Of a stretch of 13,708 bases of DNA, positions 13,638 to 13,708 are shown one piece after another (positions within the stretch are counted from its first letter, which is position 1; every line of letters begins with the position of its first letter). A program made the position numbers and the translations under genes. Under the pieces are notes generated by a model. It was not told the origin of the DNA. It did no database searches and saw only the letters and a list, made by a program, of their open reading frames with translations. This stretch comes from UBA1724 sp963611685 (lineage in GTDB: Bacteria; Verrucomicrobiota; Lentisphaeria; Oligosphaerales; Oligosphaeraceae), in the NCBI GenBank assembly GCA_963611685.1, contig CAVDSU010000055.1, positions 1-13,708 on the forward strand, read 5' to 3'.

Positions 13638-13708
13638 GAATTAGCTGGTAGGGAGTAGGGAGTAGGGGAAAGCGGCGCCGCAGGCGCCCTTCCGCCTGGC
13701 GGCGGTAC
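13638..13708. repeat. TAG-phased heptamer array and GC-rich module (right copy, cut by the edge)
   Basis: The anchor GAATTAG (13638-13644) is followed by ctggtag, ggagtag, ggagtag (13645-13665), so TAG again recurs every 7 bp, with flanking bases unlike those of the left copy. Then comes GCGGCGCC (13672-13679), a GGCGCC/GGCGCC stem with loop GCA, TTCCGCC and the ending GGCGGTAC at the last base. The order (anchor, heptamers, GC module) is the same as at 35-113. The element starts 10 bases after the cstA stop and probably continues beyond the window. Confidence 0.75.

Overview
The window is a GC-rich bacterial chromosome segment, with every recognisable gene on the + strand. It carries eight protein genes, all housekeeping or transport: rodA, lepB, a stand-alone NFACT-R protein, hemW, an unrecognised secreted protein, dnaE, a CopA-type copper ATPase, tsaE and cstA count as nine with the secreted one included. 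No tRNA, rRNA, CRISPR array, transposase or phage gene was seen. The organism is not identified by any marker here. Pyrimidine-rich leaders that mostly lack Shine-Dalgarno sites, the divergent signal peptidase and the style of the secreted protein are compatible with the PVC group (Verrucomicrobiota, Lentisphaerota or Kiritimatiellota), but that is a low-confidence inference.

Layout. Positions 1-530 are non-coding and repeat-rich: a GC hairpin, an array of 7-bp units each carrying TAG, about two and a half copies of a 111-116-bp hairpin-bearing tandem repeat, then a TTCCTCC heptamer tract in the rodA leader. Positions 531-3935 form a probable operon: rodA (cell-wall glycan polymerase), lepB (signal peptidase I), an NFACT-R domain protein and hemW (radical SAM, heme-related). 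Positions 3958-5042 hold a near-consensus promoter and the secreted protein. After a hairpin, dnaE (DNA polymerase III alpha) fills 5259-8894 and is followed by a strong terminator hairpin. A leader with a perfect palindrome then precedes the copper ATPase (9186-11411), which ends at a second clear intrinsic terminator. tsaE (tRNA t6A synthesis) and cstA (peptide or pyruvate transporter) follow. At the right edge (13638-13708) the TAG-heptamer array and the GC-rich repeat module of the left edge start again.

How it works together. rodA and lepB both act in the cell envelope and are almost contiguous, so co-expression is likely. The other units look independent, each with its own leader and often a C-rich, G-poor 3' end. 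The most unusual material is non-coding: the two edge elements share an anchor (GAATTAG), a strict 7-bp phasing of TAG, and a GCGGCGCC...GGCGGTAC module. Among proteins, the points worth checking are the CX4CX2C cluster motif of HemW, an insertion in the large periplasmic loop of RodA, the altered box E of LepB, and the secreted protein of unknown function under the best promoter in the window.
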